From Solen grandis (lineage: Eukaryota > Mollusca > Bivalvia > Adapedonta > Solenidae): 64,000 nucleotides of DNA. Below the pieces are notes generated by a model. The model saw only the letters and a list, made by a program, of their open reading frames with translations, did no database searches and was not told where the DNA came from. The stretch lies in assembly GCA_021229015.1 (NCBI GenBank), contig CM037790.1, forward strand, positions 58,562,049 through 58,626,048. Reading direction: 5' to 3'. Below, piece by piece: positions 36,001-40,530 of the stretch (its first letter is position 1; each line of letters begins with the position of its first letter). Made by a program: the position numbers and the translations under genes.

Positions 36001-38840
36001 AGTGTTCTGAAGAGTTCAGTTCAAAGGTCGAATGACGTCACTAGAGTGCAATCCCGTCGCGTTCAGGTGGAACCCTAAATCATCCTAGTGGAAACTCTAG
36101 TTTCTCATGAACTCGCTCTATGTGTGTGAGTAACTGCGTTAGTACGTCCGTCTGGATGAAATCGTGTCCGGGCTCTAACTTTCAGACTAAAGAACCAGAA
36201 TCGTAGCTCAAAGGTCAAGGTCATATTTTGAAGTCTAAGTTCAATCAAAGCGCACAATGCGCTGAGAGACGGCGACAGGATAATTAACATTATAAACCCA
36301 GAGTTTCTGAAATTATTGAAGCAATCACATGACGACAAAAACTCCACCCGCTGTTGCTACAGAATTTCTGTTTGTAACATAATAATCCGGAGTAAAGGTC
36401 ATGAACCTTTCATTCATAAAGAGCTGCATACCTAAGTAGGTCATTCTCTTTCTCTAGTGCTAGCGAATTCTATCCGTTGTTTTGTATATGTAGAAATTGA
36501 CCAGGTATTTGATTATTTAAGATACTAGAATGTTTGCCTATCTATTTCCAAGTTAAGAAATGCCCTGGGAGGAACCTAACTCGCCATCATGCAAAATTGA
36601 CTACTTTAGGTCAATTACATACATACGGAGCACTATTTTTTCTTTTTACAGGAGTAGATCTTCATATACGTAAGATGGATTGCTGTTCTGGTTAAGAAAT
36701 GTCACGGATATTTTTTTCACGCTTAAAATTGATGCTTCCAATGCAAAATAATGGCAAAAGAAAACACGTTAACAAACAATAACACACTAAAAGCGGTTAC
36801 GGTTATGATTTAAACGTCTGTGTAACATATTCCACTCGTATTCGTTAGTGCAGAATGCATGGATTGCATGGATCCGCACTAAGCGCGGAGAGGTACAGTT
36901 AAAATTGTTGTGGAAAATATGCAAATTAGCAAGGCCTGATTTCGTTCTTCAGCATAAGACGGCTAATCGCCGTCTAAAAACGAGTTCATTTTCGCTTGTC
37001 TGGGCTGTTACTTTGCCATGGATGGAGGGATTCTCAAATAATTTGACACAAATGACAAGCTAAGTGAGATGGTGTGTAGCGCCCGAGAACTAGATTTGTA
37101 ACTCAAAGGTCAAGGTCATACTTTGAGGTCACTTTGAGGTCAAATTTCATAAACGAGTTTATTTTGCTTGTCTGTGCTGTTACTTCGCCATGGATGGAGG
37201 GATTCTCAAATAACTTGACACAAATATTAAGCTAAGTGAGATGGTGTGTTGCGCACGAGATCTAGATTCGTAACTCAAAGGTCAGGGTCATACTTTAAGG
37301 TCAAAGGCCATGTAGCTGGATTTGCTTGTCCGGGTTGTAACTAAATAGACATGGATCGCAGCATTTTCAAATAACTTGGCAGTAATATTAACCTCATTGA
37401 GGTGTAGTGTGATGCAGAATAGTTTGGTTCCTAGCTCAAAGGTCTAAGCCACACTTAGAGGTCAAAGTTCAAGGAGTTTGATTTGCTTTTCTGGGCTGTA
37501 ACTCAGACATGGATCGCTGGATTTTCAAATAACTTGGCACTTATGTTAATCTCAATGAGACGGAGTGTCACGTGCAAGAGTTAGGTGCCCAGCTTCAAGG
37601 TCAAGGTCGCACAGGGTCAAAGATCATTTGCTTATCTGGGCTGTAACTTAGACATGGATCGCAGGATTTTCAAATAAACTTTGCAGTTATGTTTACTTTC
37701 ATCAAGATAAGTTCTGGACTATTTGTGACATGCCCACCTTATGACGTCAAACATCATATATATAATACAGCTATATAAATATTATAGTATATGAGGGTGT
37801 CTATTATGTTTTACAAACATTTCTTGTGATATGTGTGTTTTTGACTTGTAACTAAATGTATTCTTTTATTTGCTGTTGGTAAATCTCGTTTAATCATACT
37901 GATTGTTAGTAATGTCTCAGATATAAGGGCAGGATGAGTCTGAACAGGACAACTGTTGATCTGTTTTGTACTGGCTATGTGTTAAAACATTTGATATTAT
38001 CAGGATGAATAATAACTACTGGATGACTGGTTGTGTTACTTTTATACACCACATGTCCGATACTATCGGTTTTGTTTTACTACTATGTAGTCGATGGCAG
38101 TTGGGGCGATTGGGGCGAGTGGTCTCACTGCACAAAGTCATGCGCAACCGGAAGTCACACCCGCCAACGGAAGTGTGACAACCCCGCGCCACTCTACAAT
38201 GGCGCTGATTGTACAGGTGTCAGTAAAGAGACCGGTGATTGCAACACACAAGAATGTCCATGTATGTAAAATTAAGTGGTTATTCGAAACTCACATTTTT
38301 TCATATAAGGAAATTTGTCTTTGTGAACCTTGTAAATCCGGACAAACATTAAAATTACTTACTTGTTTGACTAACTTCAGAGTTTTCTATAAGTATATGA
38401 TAAGAAGATGACGCCGTTTAACTTGTTCAGAGTGAAATTGTAGTTAGTCATAACTGCTTTATAATGATGTAAAAATCCCATATCCACATTGTAATGATCG
38501 AAAATCAGCAGCAGCAACAAGCGCAACATCACATCAAAAACGCTTATTTTTTGTTTGAATATCTCAGTGGAATCAGCCATGTATTTTTTTTTACTTTACT
38601 TTTACTTTAACATAACTGTTGAGTCCCAGTTTCATTAAAGCGTTATTCTGCCACCTGTTATATGTTTTGTTGTTTTTTTTAGACTGGTTATCGTTTCACG
38701 AGGTGGGCACGTGCAGTGTTACATGTGGTAAAGGCGTCATACAGCTCGAGCGTGCATGCAGCACAGGAAGTAGAGCAGACTGTCATGGGAGCCCATACGA
38801 CGAAAGACCGTGTTCTATGCCAGCATGTACTTCCGGTTGA
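5588..38840 (+). CDS. LU domain plus 23 TSP1-repeat secreted protein (whole gene span, about 33 exons)
   Basis: The model joins the exons listed below: 5588-5615, 8214-8285, 9260-9403, 9816-9848, 10335-10364, 12154-12266, 13075-13188, 13447-13534, 14423-14458, optional 15045-15050, then 23 TSP1 exons from 17390 to 38840. Phases match at every junction and the summed coding length (4,539 nt with the microexon) is a multiple of three, giving about 1,512 residues. Order of parts: signal peptide (residues 1 to about 19), linker, LU/three-finger domain with ten cysteines, short linker, TSP1 repeats. Most repeats carry WxxW tryptophans (C-mannosylation sites in TSP1 proteins) and CSxTCG (the O-fucosylation motif). 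No transmembrane segment or GPI-type tail is visible, so secretion is inferred. TSP1 proteins act in matrix adhesion and, in invertebrates, in pathogen binding; the actual role here is unknown. The possibility that two genes have been joined is not excluded: no stop, poly-A signal or new signal peptide separates the LU part from the TSP1 part, but transcript evidence is lacking. Confidence 0.75.
5616..8213 (+). other. Intron 1 of the LU-TSP1 gene
   Basis: No coding sequence is supported. The intron contains a palindromic GTGGTATGATACCAC piece near 5915 that resembles the hairpin module of SINE-1, CAA/CAT microsatellite at 6057-6130, and a SINE-1-derived tandem array at 7290-7770. Confidence 0.6.
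7290..7770 (+). mobile_element. SINE-1-related element with its internal module amplified about 4 times
   Basis: It begins with the SINE-1 body (CTCCCTTGCTTAGCGCTCAG, AGCATATAAGGGTAGTTC) and ends with the family tail (TTGGACGTAAAACCCAAT). Between these, a unit of 89-90 bp starting AGTTCCAGGACTG repeats at about 7338, 7427, 7517 and 7606. Every unit holds the hairpin GGTATCATGCC...GGCATGATACC, or a close variant of it. Confidence 0.75.
8214..8285 (+). CDS. LU-TSP1 gene exon 2: rest of signal peptide and N-terminus
   Basis: Acceptor CCTTTTTCCAG, 72 nt, donor TGTAAGT, phase 1-1. It encodes [10 protein letters not shown] (end of signal peptide) then [14 protein letters not shown]. One cysteine falls in the start of the mature chain. 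The family of this N-terminal segment is not recognised. Confidence 0.7.
9260..9403 (+). CDS. LU-TSP1 gene exon 3: N-terminal linker
   Basis: A 15-base T-run and CCAG precede it and the donor is GGTAACA; it is 144 nt, phase 1-1. It encodes 48 residues beginning [19 protein letters not shown], with an N-glycosylation sequon (NST) and the end [15 protein letters not shown]. There are no cysteines and no recognised domain. Phase agreement and lack of stops support it. Confidence 0.6.
9404..9815 (-). other. Intron 3 with a diverged SINE-1 copy
   Basis: At about 9465-9690 lie a B-box-like GATTCGACCTC, CACGACATA, a GGTATCGTGCC hairpin arm and CTGATATTCTGTCGGTGGGATG. These are all landmarks of SINE-1 in degraded form. 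No coding sequence is supported. Confidence 0.5.
9816..9848 (+). CDS. LU-TSP1 gene exon 4 (33 nt)
   Basis: Acceptor TCTTTTGATAG, donor TGTAAGT, phase 1-1. It encodes [11 protein letters not shown] with one cysteine. The short size makes it less certain, but the phase fits both neighbours. Confidence 0.5.
9940..10225 (+). mobile_element. SINE-1 copy
   Basis: The tRNA-like head has B box GGGTGCGATCCC near 9994. It is followed by the family body: CCAAAGTCGTAAAAAAATGG, CTTGCTTGGCGTTCAG, the hairpin GGTATCATGCC, TAGACATCGTCTCCAAATGA and CTGTCGGTGGGG. It lies in the intron between exons 4 and 5. Confidence 0.8.
10335..10364 (+). CDS. LU-TSP1 gene exon 5 (30 nt)
   Basis: Acceptor TATGTTATAG, donor GGTACGTG, phase 1-1. 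It encodes [10 protein letters not shown], a serine/threonine-rich linker that could be O-glycosylated. Together with exon 4 it forms a short stalk before the LU domain. Confidence 0.5.
10365..12153 (+). other. Intron 5 of the LU-TSP1 gene
   Basis: No exon is supported. It has a poly-C run of about 22 at 10460-10481 and the 43-bp minisatellite at 11041-11257. An open stretch at 11869-12063 after a T-rich acceptor-like CAG ends in a stop; it has no motif and was not used. Confidence 0.5.
11041..11257. repeat. 43-bp minisatellite, 5 copies
   Basis: The unit starts TACGACTTTAGTGGGAAAAT and continues AAATGAAGATTGTAGGAGACAAA. Starts at 11041 and 11084 fix the period at 43. Copies differ at one or two bases. 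Confidence 0.95.
12154..12266 (+). CDS. LU-TSP1 gene exon 6: first half of LU domain
   Basis: Acceptor TTAATTACAG, donor GGTAAAAT, phase 1 to 0. After a linker ([13 protein letters not shown]) it begins the LU domain with [20 protein letters not shown] and CTKTS. The CxxC start, then two cysteines at short spacing, is the standard opening of Ly6/uPAR/three-finger domains. An NIT sequon is present. Confidence 0.75.
12481..12936. mobile_element. hAT-type MITE with 8-bp target duplication
   Basis: The 456-bp element has inverted ends TAGTGTTGGACTGATCAGTC (start) and GACTGATTCCCACCACTA (end). It is flanked by GTTATGCC (12473-12480) and GTTGTGCC (12937-12944), an 8-bp direct repeat with one mismatch. 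Eight-base duplications and TAGTG-type ends fit hAT elements. It is non-coding and sits between the first two LU exons. Confidence 0.75.
13075..13188 (+). CDS. LU-TSP1 gene exon 7: middle of LU domain
   Basis: A T-run and ACGCCAG precede it and the donor is GGTAAGT; it is 114 nt, phase 0-0. It encodes [20 protein letters not shown] then [18 protein letters not shown]. It supplies one cysteine, the paired CC and a further cysteine of the LU fold, and an NGT sequon. Confidence 0.75.
13447..13534 (+). CDS. LU-TSP1 gene exon 8: end of LU domain
   Basis: Acceptor TTTATCACAG, donor GGTATCA, phase 0 to 1. It encodes [20 protein letters not shown] then LCSTPLCNA. The closing CxxxLCN is the signature end of LU/three-finger domains, bringing the total to ten cysteines. 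The domain as a whole is bounded by phase-1 introns, so it could be moved as a module. Confidence 0.75.
13535..14422 (+). other. Intron 8 of the LU-TSP1 gene
   Basis: I see no coding sequence, mobile element or clear repeat in this AT-rich stretch. Confidence 0.5.
14423..14458 (+). CDS. LU-TSP1 gene exon 9 (36 nt linker)
   Basis: Acceptor TTATTTTGCACAG, donor AGTAAGT, phase 1-1. It encodes [12 protein letters not shown], a basic linker between the LU domain and the TSP1 array. Its splice sites are good; its shortness is the main doubt. Confidence 0.5.
15045..15050 (+). CDS. Possible 6-nt microexon of the LU-TSP1 gene
   Basis: CGGGAG lies between a very strong acceptor (TTTTTCTTTTAATTTCAG) and a GTTTGT donor. 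It is phase 1-1 and would add Thr-Gly before the first TSP1 repeat. Skipping it also keeps the frame, so sequence alone cannot settle whether it is used. Confidence 0.3.
15137..16135. repeat. 47-bp minisatellite, about 21 copies
   Basis: The unit is CTATACTTATACAACTTATA followed by GGCAAATCCTTTTAGCATTATATAGAA. Starts at 15191 and 15238 give period 47. Copies are almost identical; the main variant is TATAGG versus TATAAG, which is mixed through the array. Confidence 0.97.
16715..16965 (+). mobile_element. SINE-2 (tRNA-headed), full copy
   Basis: The head has an A box-like GGCCAAGCGGTTACAG and B box GGTTCGAATCC. The body has GGCTTGCGGTAGGTCGGTGG, a CCACCTGTAATTAGCTGGAC segment and GTCGCTATATGATTGAAATA. 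It ends in CAACAACAACAAC. Related pieces occur at 31290-31505 and 54715-54850. Confidence 0.85.
17390..17560 (+). CDS. TSP1 repeat exon T1
   Basis: Acceptor GCATACCAG, donor GGTAGGAA, 171 nt, phase 1-1. It begins [20 protein letters not shown] and has the six cysteines and the NPAPSNGG core. Three tryptophans (WxxWxxW) are kept. The GGGT turn is replaced by GSAH. Confidence 0.9.
17561..18539 (+). other. Intron between T1 and T2
   Basis: No exon or transposon is seen. Positions 18345-18530, just before T2, share recognisable sequence with 2485-2640. Confidence 0.5.
18540..18710 (+). CDS. TSP1 repeat exon T2
   Basis: Acceptor TTTCTCTAG, donor GGTATAC, 171 nt, phase 1-1. It begins [20 protein letters not shown] with the RTRTC strand and [11 protein letters not shown] core. 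All six cysteines and three tryptophans are present. Confidence 0.9.
18923..19246 (+). mobile_element. SINE-1 (tRNA-headed), full copy with target duplication
   Basis: The A box is TGGCCAAGTGGTTGGAG and the B box GGTTCAATCCC, then the common body (GACATACCAAAGTCGTAAAA, CTTGCTTGGCGCTCAGCATA) and the tail GGGACGTTAAACCCAACAAA plus CAAA repeats. Flanks ATATATGGCACT and ATATTTGGCACT differ at one base and look like the target duplication. It lies in the T2-T3 intron. Confidence 0.9.
19543..19713 (+). CDS. TSP1 repeat exon T3
   Basis: Acceptor TGTTTCTGCAG, donor GGTAGGTA, 171 nt, phase 1-1. It begins [20 protein letters not shown] with [11 protein letters not shown] core. The third tryptophan is replaced by tyrosine, as in most repeats of this array. 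Confidence 0.9.
19940..20181 (+). mobile_element. TTAA-flanked hairpin MITE, copy 3
   Basis: TTAA lies at 19940 and 20178; the inverted ends are CCCTTTCCCTCATA and TATGAGGGAAAGG. The internal hairpin at about 20073-20140 has arms close to 30 bp. It shares order and length with the copy at 3737 and lies in the T3-T4 intron. Confidence 0.85.
20321..21350 (+). repeat. Duplicated block A (T4 to first part of T5)
   Basis: It matches 22482 to about 23597 at an offset of 2,161 bases at the left end. Intron as well as exon sequence is nearly identical. The main difference in length is an extra segment of about 60 bases before T8 in the second copy. It marks a recent tandem duplication inside the gene. 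Confidence 0.85.
20369..20542 (+). CDS. TSP1 repeat exon T4
   Basis: Acceptor AACTTTTAG, donor GGTATTTG, 174 nt (one codon over the usual 171), phase 1-1. It begins [20 protein letters not shown] with TRSRSC strand. The extra residue falls in the last loop (CNTNVLCPG). It is nearly identical to T7. Confidence 0.9.
21293..21463 (+). CDS. TSP1 repeat exon T5
   Basis: Acceptor TTTTCCTCAG, donor GGTCAGTT, 171 nt, phase 1-1. It begins [20 protein letters not shown] with the TKSRSC strand and [11 protein letters not shown] core. CSVTCG is a full O-fucosylation motif. Its first half is the parent of T8. Confidence 0.9.
21837..22007 (+). CDS. TSP1 repeat exon T6
   Basis: Acceptor GCCTATCAG, donor GGTCAGTG, 171 nt, phase 1-1. 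It begins [20 protein letters not shown] with the [12 protein letters not shown] core. Its second half and the following intron are the parent of the T8 second half and intron. Confidence 0.9.
22130..22475. repeat. Degenerate TATGCTGATATTATG repeats
   Basis: Loose tandem repeats of roughly 20-30 bases with consensus TATGCTGATATTATGTGTCT. A duplicate of the first part lies at 23820-24070 after T8. Confidence 0.7.
22529..22702 (+). CDS. TSP1 repeat exon T7
   Basis: Copy of T4: 174 nt, acceptor AATTTTTAG, donor GGTATTTG, phase 1-1. It differs from T4 at two residues (Phe for Tyr in GGGTFT and Met for Ala in STQMSNC). Confidence 0.9.
23534..23704 (+). CDS. TSP1 repeat exon T8 (chimera of T5 and T6)
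   Basis: Acceptor TTTTCCTCAG, donor GGTCAGTG, 171 nt, phase 1-1. It begins [20 protein letters not shown]. The TGCTCTGTGACC segment is T5-like and GGCACGATGACGAGG onward is T6-like, including [17 protein letters not shown]. All six cysteines are kept. Confidence 0.9.
24240..24802. other. Intron between T8 and T9
   Basis: It contains a piece with TTGCAGTCACACTTACGCCG and GCGTCGGCGCAGGCG, typical of dispersed mollusc repeats, and a poly-T run at 24466-24487. No coding sequence. Confidence 0.5.
24803..24973 (+). CDS. TSP1 repeat exon T9
   Basis: Acceptor TCAACAATCAG, donor GGTCTGTA, 171 nt, phase 1-1. It begins [20 protein letters not shown] with [11 protein letters not shown] core and ends KACPG. 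It is closely related to T5. Confidence 0.9.
25153..25770. repeat. 46-bp GC-rich minisatellite, about 13 copies
   Basis: The unit is TACAGTGGTCGCCCAGGAGT followed by ACCCAGACACGTGGGGTTCCTCCGGG. Starts at 25161 and 25207 give period 46. It lies in the T9-T10 intron. Because 46 is not a multiple of three and the unit has no stop in most frames, long open frames appear on both strands; these are not genes. Confidence 0.95.
26085..26255 (+). CDS. TSP1 repeat exon T10
   Basis: Acceptor ATACCTCACAG, donor GGTGGGTA, 171 nt, phase 1-1. It begins [20 protein letters not shown] with SRTRPC strand and [12 protein letters not shown] core. Confidence 0.9.
26256..27014 (+). other. Intron between T10 and T11
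   Basis: AT-rich; I see no exon, transposon or tandem repeat in it. Confidence 0.5.
27015..27185 (+). CDS. TSP1 repeat exon T11
   Basis: Acceptor TTATTTCAG, donor AGTTTGTA (weaker, with A before GT), 171 nt, phase 1-1. It begins [20 protein letters not shown] with [12 protein letters not shown] core. The junction codon with T12 becomes ATT (Ile). Confidence 0.85.
27423..27780. mobile_element. MITE with 15-bp inverted ends and 11-bp target duplication
   Basis: Perfect inverted ends CGTCTGAGACCCACG (27437-27451) and CGTGGGTCTCAGACG (27754-27768). They are flanked by the direct repeat TGGGAAAAGCT at 27423-27433 and 27770-27780. Duplications of 9-11 bases are usual for Mutator-like elements (inference). 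The open frame inside is not convincing coding sequence. Confidence 0.8.
27781..28282 (+). other. Rest of intron between T11 and T12
   Basis: AT-rich, with an AAAGAAAGAAAG microsatellite near 28080-28102. No coding sequence. Confidence 0.5.
28283..28453 (+). CDS. TSP1 repeat exon T12
   Basis: Acceptor CAATTTACAG, donor GGTAGGTT, 171 nt, phase 1-1. It begins [20 protein letters not shown] with KTRSC strand and [12 protein letters not shown] core. It ends CVG rather than CPG. Confidence 0.9.
28454..28952 (+). other. Intron between T12 and T13
   Basis: No exon, mobile element or tandem repeat is evident. Confidence 0.5.
28953..29123 (+). CDS. TSP1 repeat exon T13 (WxxWxxW type)
   Basis: Acceptor TTTTGTATAG, donor GGTGTGTA, 171 nt, phase 1-1. 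It begins [20 protein letters not shown]. It has three tryptophans, and CSVTCE in place of CSVTCG, so the O-fucose consensus is broken. T20 shares both features and is likewise followed by a short repeat. Confidence 0.9.
29124..29590 (+). other. Intron between T13 and T14
   Basis: An open stretch runs into T14 from 29371 but lacks motifs; the acceptor TATTTATAG at 29590 is preferred because it keeps phase 1. No repeats seen. Confidence 0.5.
29591..29737 (+). CDS. Short TSP1 repeat exon T14
   Basis: Acceptor TATTTATAG, donor GGTATGGG, 147 nt, phase 1-1. It begins [20 protein letters not shown]. It lacks the VDGHW start and the NPAPxxGG loop but keeps six cysteines and WSQW. It is almost identical to T21 within the exon, although the introns differ. 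Confidence 0.9.
29738..30110 (+). other. Intron between T14 and T15
   Basis: AT-rich; nothing further is recognised. Confidence 0.5.
30111..30281 (+). CDS. TSP1 repeat exon T15
   Basis: Acceptor TCCATTTTCAG, donor GGTACCTA, 171 nt, phase 1-1. It begins [20 protein letters not shown] with TKSRSC strand and [11 protein letters not shown] core. It belongs to the T5/T9 subgroup. Confidence 0.9.
30282..30826 (+). other. Intron between T15 and T16
   Basis: AT-rich; no coding sequence or element is recognised. Confidence 0.5.
30827..30994 (+). CDS. TSP1 repeat exon T16 with internal compensated frameshift
   Basis: Acceptor TTCTTTAG, donor GGTAAATA, 168 nt, phase 1-1. It begins [16 protein letters not shown], then reads HVAVELS where other repeats have the TCGGGT turn, and returns to [15 protein letters not shown]. 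The DNA still contains CATGTGGCGGTGGAACT, which codes CGGGT in another frame. This indicates a loss of one base before it and two bases after it relative to the other exons. One conserved cysteine is lost as read. Assembly error is the simplest explanation. Confidence 0.8.
31120..31245 (-). mobile_element. SINE fragment, minus orientation
   Basis: Read on the minus strand it has B box GTTCGAACCCCGTCGG followed by GGGCAAGGATTTTTCATGAC. The same features occur on the plus strand at 34660-34780. Confidence 0.6.
31290..31505 (+). mobile_element. SINE-2 copy with many small deletions
   Basis: It is aligned by eye to 16715-16965. The order of landmarks is kept (GGGTTTGAATCGTAGGACTT, GGTAGTCGGTGG, ATGACGTCGCTATATATTGA, GCGGTAAACCAAATACAAC), but single bases are missing every 10 to 20 positions. 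Confidence 0.7.
31506..31955 (+). other. Rest of intron between T16 and T17
   Basis: Nothing recognisable beyond AT-rich sequence. Confidence 0.5.
31956..32126 (+). CDS. TSP1 repeat exon T17 (WxxWxxW type)
   Basis: Acceptor ATACCTAAG, donor GGTATGAA, 171 nt, phase 1-1. It begins [20 protein letters not shown] with QSRSRSC strand and [11 protein letters not shown] core. All three tryptophans and six cysteines are present. Confidence 0.9.
32315..32485 (+). CDS. TSP1 repeat exon T18
   Basis: Acceptor AATGTTCCAG, donor GGTAAGTG, 171 nt, phase 1-1. It begins [20 protein letters not shown] with [12 protein letters not shown] core. Only 188 bases of intron separate it from T17. Confidence 0.9.
32486..33266 (+). 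other. Intron between T18 and T19
   Basis: It contains poly-C and CT/TA microsatellites at 33023-33066 and TA repeats at 33143-33168. A 13-base inverted repeat TAGTGCATCATGG (33074-33086) with CCATGATGCACTA (33176-33188) is also present. No coding sequence. Confidence 0.6.
33267..33437 (+). CDS. TSP1 repeat exon T19
   Basis: Acceptor CAACACAG, donor GGTATGTT, 171 nt, phase 1-1. It begins [20 protein letters not shown] with TRTRSC strand, [12 protein letters not shown] core and a CVG end. Confidence 0.9.
33438..33865 (+). other. Intron between T19 and T20
   Basis: No exon, element or tandem repeat recognised. Confidence 0.5.
33866..34036 (+). CDS. TSP1 repeat exon T20 (WxxWxxW type)
   Basis: Acceptor TTTCTCCGCAG, donor GGTGAAAT, 171 nt, phase 1-1. 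It begins [20 protein letters not shown]. It has CSVTCE and an [11 protein letters not shown] core, with an NSS sequon nearby. It pairs with T21 as T13 does with T14. Confidence 0.9.
34037..34375 (+). other. Intron between T20 and T21
   Basis: AT-rich, unlike the T13-T14 intron in sequence. Nothing else seen. Confidence 0.5.
34376..34522 (+). CDS. Short TSP1 repeat exon T21
   Basis: Acceptor TTATTTAAG, donor GGTGAGTC, 147 nt, phase 1-1. It is nearly identical to T14. Over the first 97 bases I count one difference; the rest has about ten, giving Ala for Thr and His for Pro in the protein. Confidence 0.9.
34660..34780 (+). mobile_element. SINE fragment
   Basis: B box GGTTTCAAACCCCGC is followed by GGCAAGGATTTTTCATACCC and GGCGCAAAATACTAGTAATC. 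The same family occurs in reverse at 31120-31245. Confidence 0.6.
35165..35770. repeat. About 160-bp degenerate tandem repeat, 4 units
   Basis: Each unit has GTTGCTTATGATTAGTAGAA with AGACCCCT, then AGGTCAAGGTCA and an AT-rich part. Units recur near 35273, 35433, 35595 and 35752. Confidence 0.7.
36950..37720. repeat. 145-172-bp degenerate tandem repeat, 5 units
   Basis: The landmark GCTTGTCTGGGCTGTTAC recurs at about 36995, 37167, 37325, 37486 and 37631. It is accompanied by CCATGGATGG, TTCTCAAATAA and AGGTCAAGGTCA motifs. Confidence 0.75.
38091..38261 (+). CDS. TSP1 repeat exon T22 (WxxWxxW type)
   Basis: Acceptor TACTATGTAG, donor TGTATGTA, 171 nt, phase 1-1. It begins [20 protein letters not shown] with TRQRKC strand and [11 protein letters not shown] core. 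The CxxSC motif lacks the following glycine. Confidence 0.9.
38262..38682 (+). other. Intron between T22 and T23
   Basis: AT-rich; no element recognised. Confidence 0.5.
38683..38840 (+). CDS. Terminal short TSP1 repeat exon T23 and stop
   Basis: Acceptor TTGTTTTTTTTAG, phase 1, 158 nt ending in TGA (38838-38840). It begins [20 protein letters not shown], then [13 protein letters not shown] and the end SMPACTSG. It has six cysteines but a shortened start and no NPAP loop, like T14 and T21. No membrane or GPI signal follows. No AATAAA is seen within a few hundred bases; ATTAAA at 39304 is a weak candidate. Confidence 0.85.
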
Positions 38841-39429
38841 CGTGCTTTTTGCTTGAAATGCGTGCATGTCATTTAATCTGTTTTGTATATATTGCTTAAT
38901 GCAAATACATTCTCAGGAAATAATATATACAAATATTATGTATTTTTAAGTTGTGTCTGAAGGAATTTGATATACTTGTGTATATATAACGGTTGAAGTA
39001 AGTTACATATCATTTCCATTATAATCTTTGGTAAAAATGCATGCAACCAGATATTTTTTTTATTTGATGTTTGAAGTGTCATCTGAAAGCCGCTGTATTT
39101 TCAGGTCAGTTAGCATACTTATTATTTTATCGAACTGATAAAAACAATTATTTATACTTCAACACAATCTCAGACGTGCGTGGGCTGGATCAGTGATTTG
39201 CGCTGTAGAATGCCATAAAGGACATAACCGGACTGGCAGTCTTTGGATCTGGAAGTAGTATGCAACTACCTCTTGACCAGTGGAACACAAATTCATTGTT
39301 TTAATTAAATTGATCCCGATTGTTGTGTAGCTAGAACGAGAAAGAGGTCACGAGTTCGATTCCTGGTCGTGACATACCGAGGTCTATTGGCACCCTTTCT
39401 CGGAAGGATGACCCCGGTGTATGAACAAT

Positions 39430-40530
39430 GAGGCAGGCCACAGTACCACACCGAGTGTTTAGGGTGTACCATGTCATTGTTATGTTACACAGTACCACAC
39501 CGAGTGTTTAGGGTGTACATGTCATGTTCACAGACCACGAGTGTTTAGGTGTACATGTCATTTTATGTTACACAGTACCAACCGAGTGTTTAGGTGTACC
39601 TGTCATTGTTATGTTACACAGTACCACACCGAGTGTTTAGGGTGTACCATGTCATTGTTATGTTACACAGTACCACACCGAGTGTTTAGGGTGTACCATG
39701 TCATTGTTATGTTACACAGTACCATACCGAGTGTTTAGGGTGTACTATGTCATTGTTATGTTACACAGTACCACACCGAGTGTTTAGGGTGTACCATGTC
39801 ATTGTTATGTTACACAGTACCACACCGAGTGTTTAGGGTGTACCATGTCATTGTTATGTTACACAGTACCACACCGAGTGTTTAGGGTGTACCATGTCAT
39901 TGTTATGTTACACAGTACCACACCGAGTGTTTACACAGTACCACACCGAGTGTTTAGGGTGTACCATGTCATTGTTATGTTACACAGTACCACACCGAGT
40001 GTTTAGGGTGTACCATGTCATTGTTATGTTACACAGTACCACACCGAGTGTTTAGGGTGTACCATGTCATTGTTATGTTACACAGTACCACACCGAGTGT
40101 TTAGGGTGTACTATGTCATTGTTATGTTACACAGTACCATACCGAGTGGTTAGGGTGTACCATGTCTTTGTTATGTTACACAGTACCACACCGAGTGTTT
40201 AGGGTGTACCATGTCATTGTTATGTTACACAGTACCACACCGAGTGTTTAGGGTGTACCATGTCATTGTTAAGTTACACAGTACCACACCGAGTGTTTAG
40301 GGTGTACTATGTCATTGTTATGTTACACAGTACCACACCGAGTGTTTAGGGTGTACCATGTCATTGTTATGTTACACAGTACCACACCGAGTGTTTAGGG
40401 TGCACCATGTAATTGTTATGTTACACAGTACCATACCGAGTGTTTAGGGTGTACTATGTCATTGTTATGTTACACAGTACCACACCGAGTGTTTAGGGTG
40501 TACTATGTCATTGTTATGTTACACAGTAAC
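39430..40530. repeat. 49-bp minisatellite, about 22 copies
   Basis: The unit is CACAGTACCACACCGAGTGT followed by TTAGGGTGTACCATGTCATTGTTATGTTA. Starts at 39666 and 39715 give period 49. Copies from 39500 to 39610 carry many single-base losses, and one short copy lies near 39920. Each unit includes TTAGGGTGT. Confidence 0.95.

Larger units (their letters stand above)
34523..38090 (+). other. Long repeat-filled intron between T21 and T22
   Basis: No exon is supported in 3.6 kb. It contains a SINE-like head at about 34660-34780 (B box GGTTTCAAACCCC) and a poly-C run near 35151-35162. Two arrays of loosely repeated units carrying AAGGTCAAGGTCA follow: about 160 bp x 4 at 35165-35770 and 145-172 bp x 5 at 36950-37720. 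Confidence 0.7.

Noticed and set aside
36848..37063. 71-codon frame in the T21-T22 intron
   Set aside because: It lies in the 145-172-bp degenerate tandem repeats and recurs only as repeat sequence.
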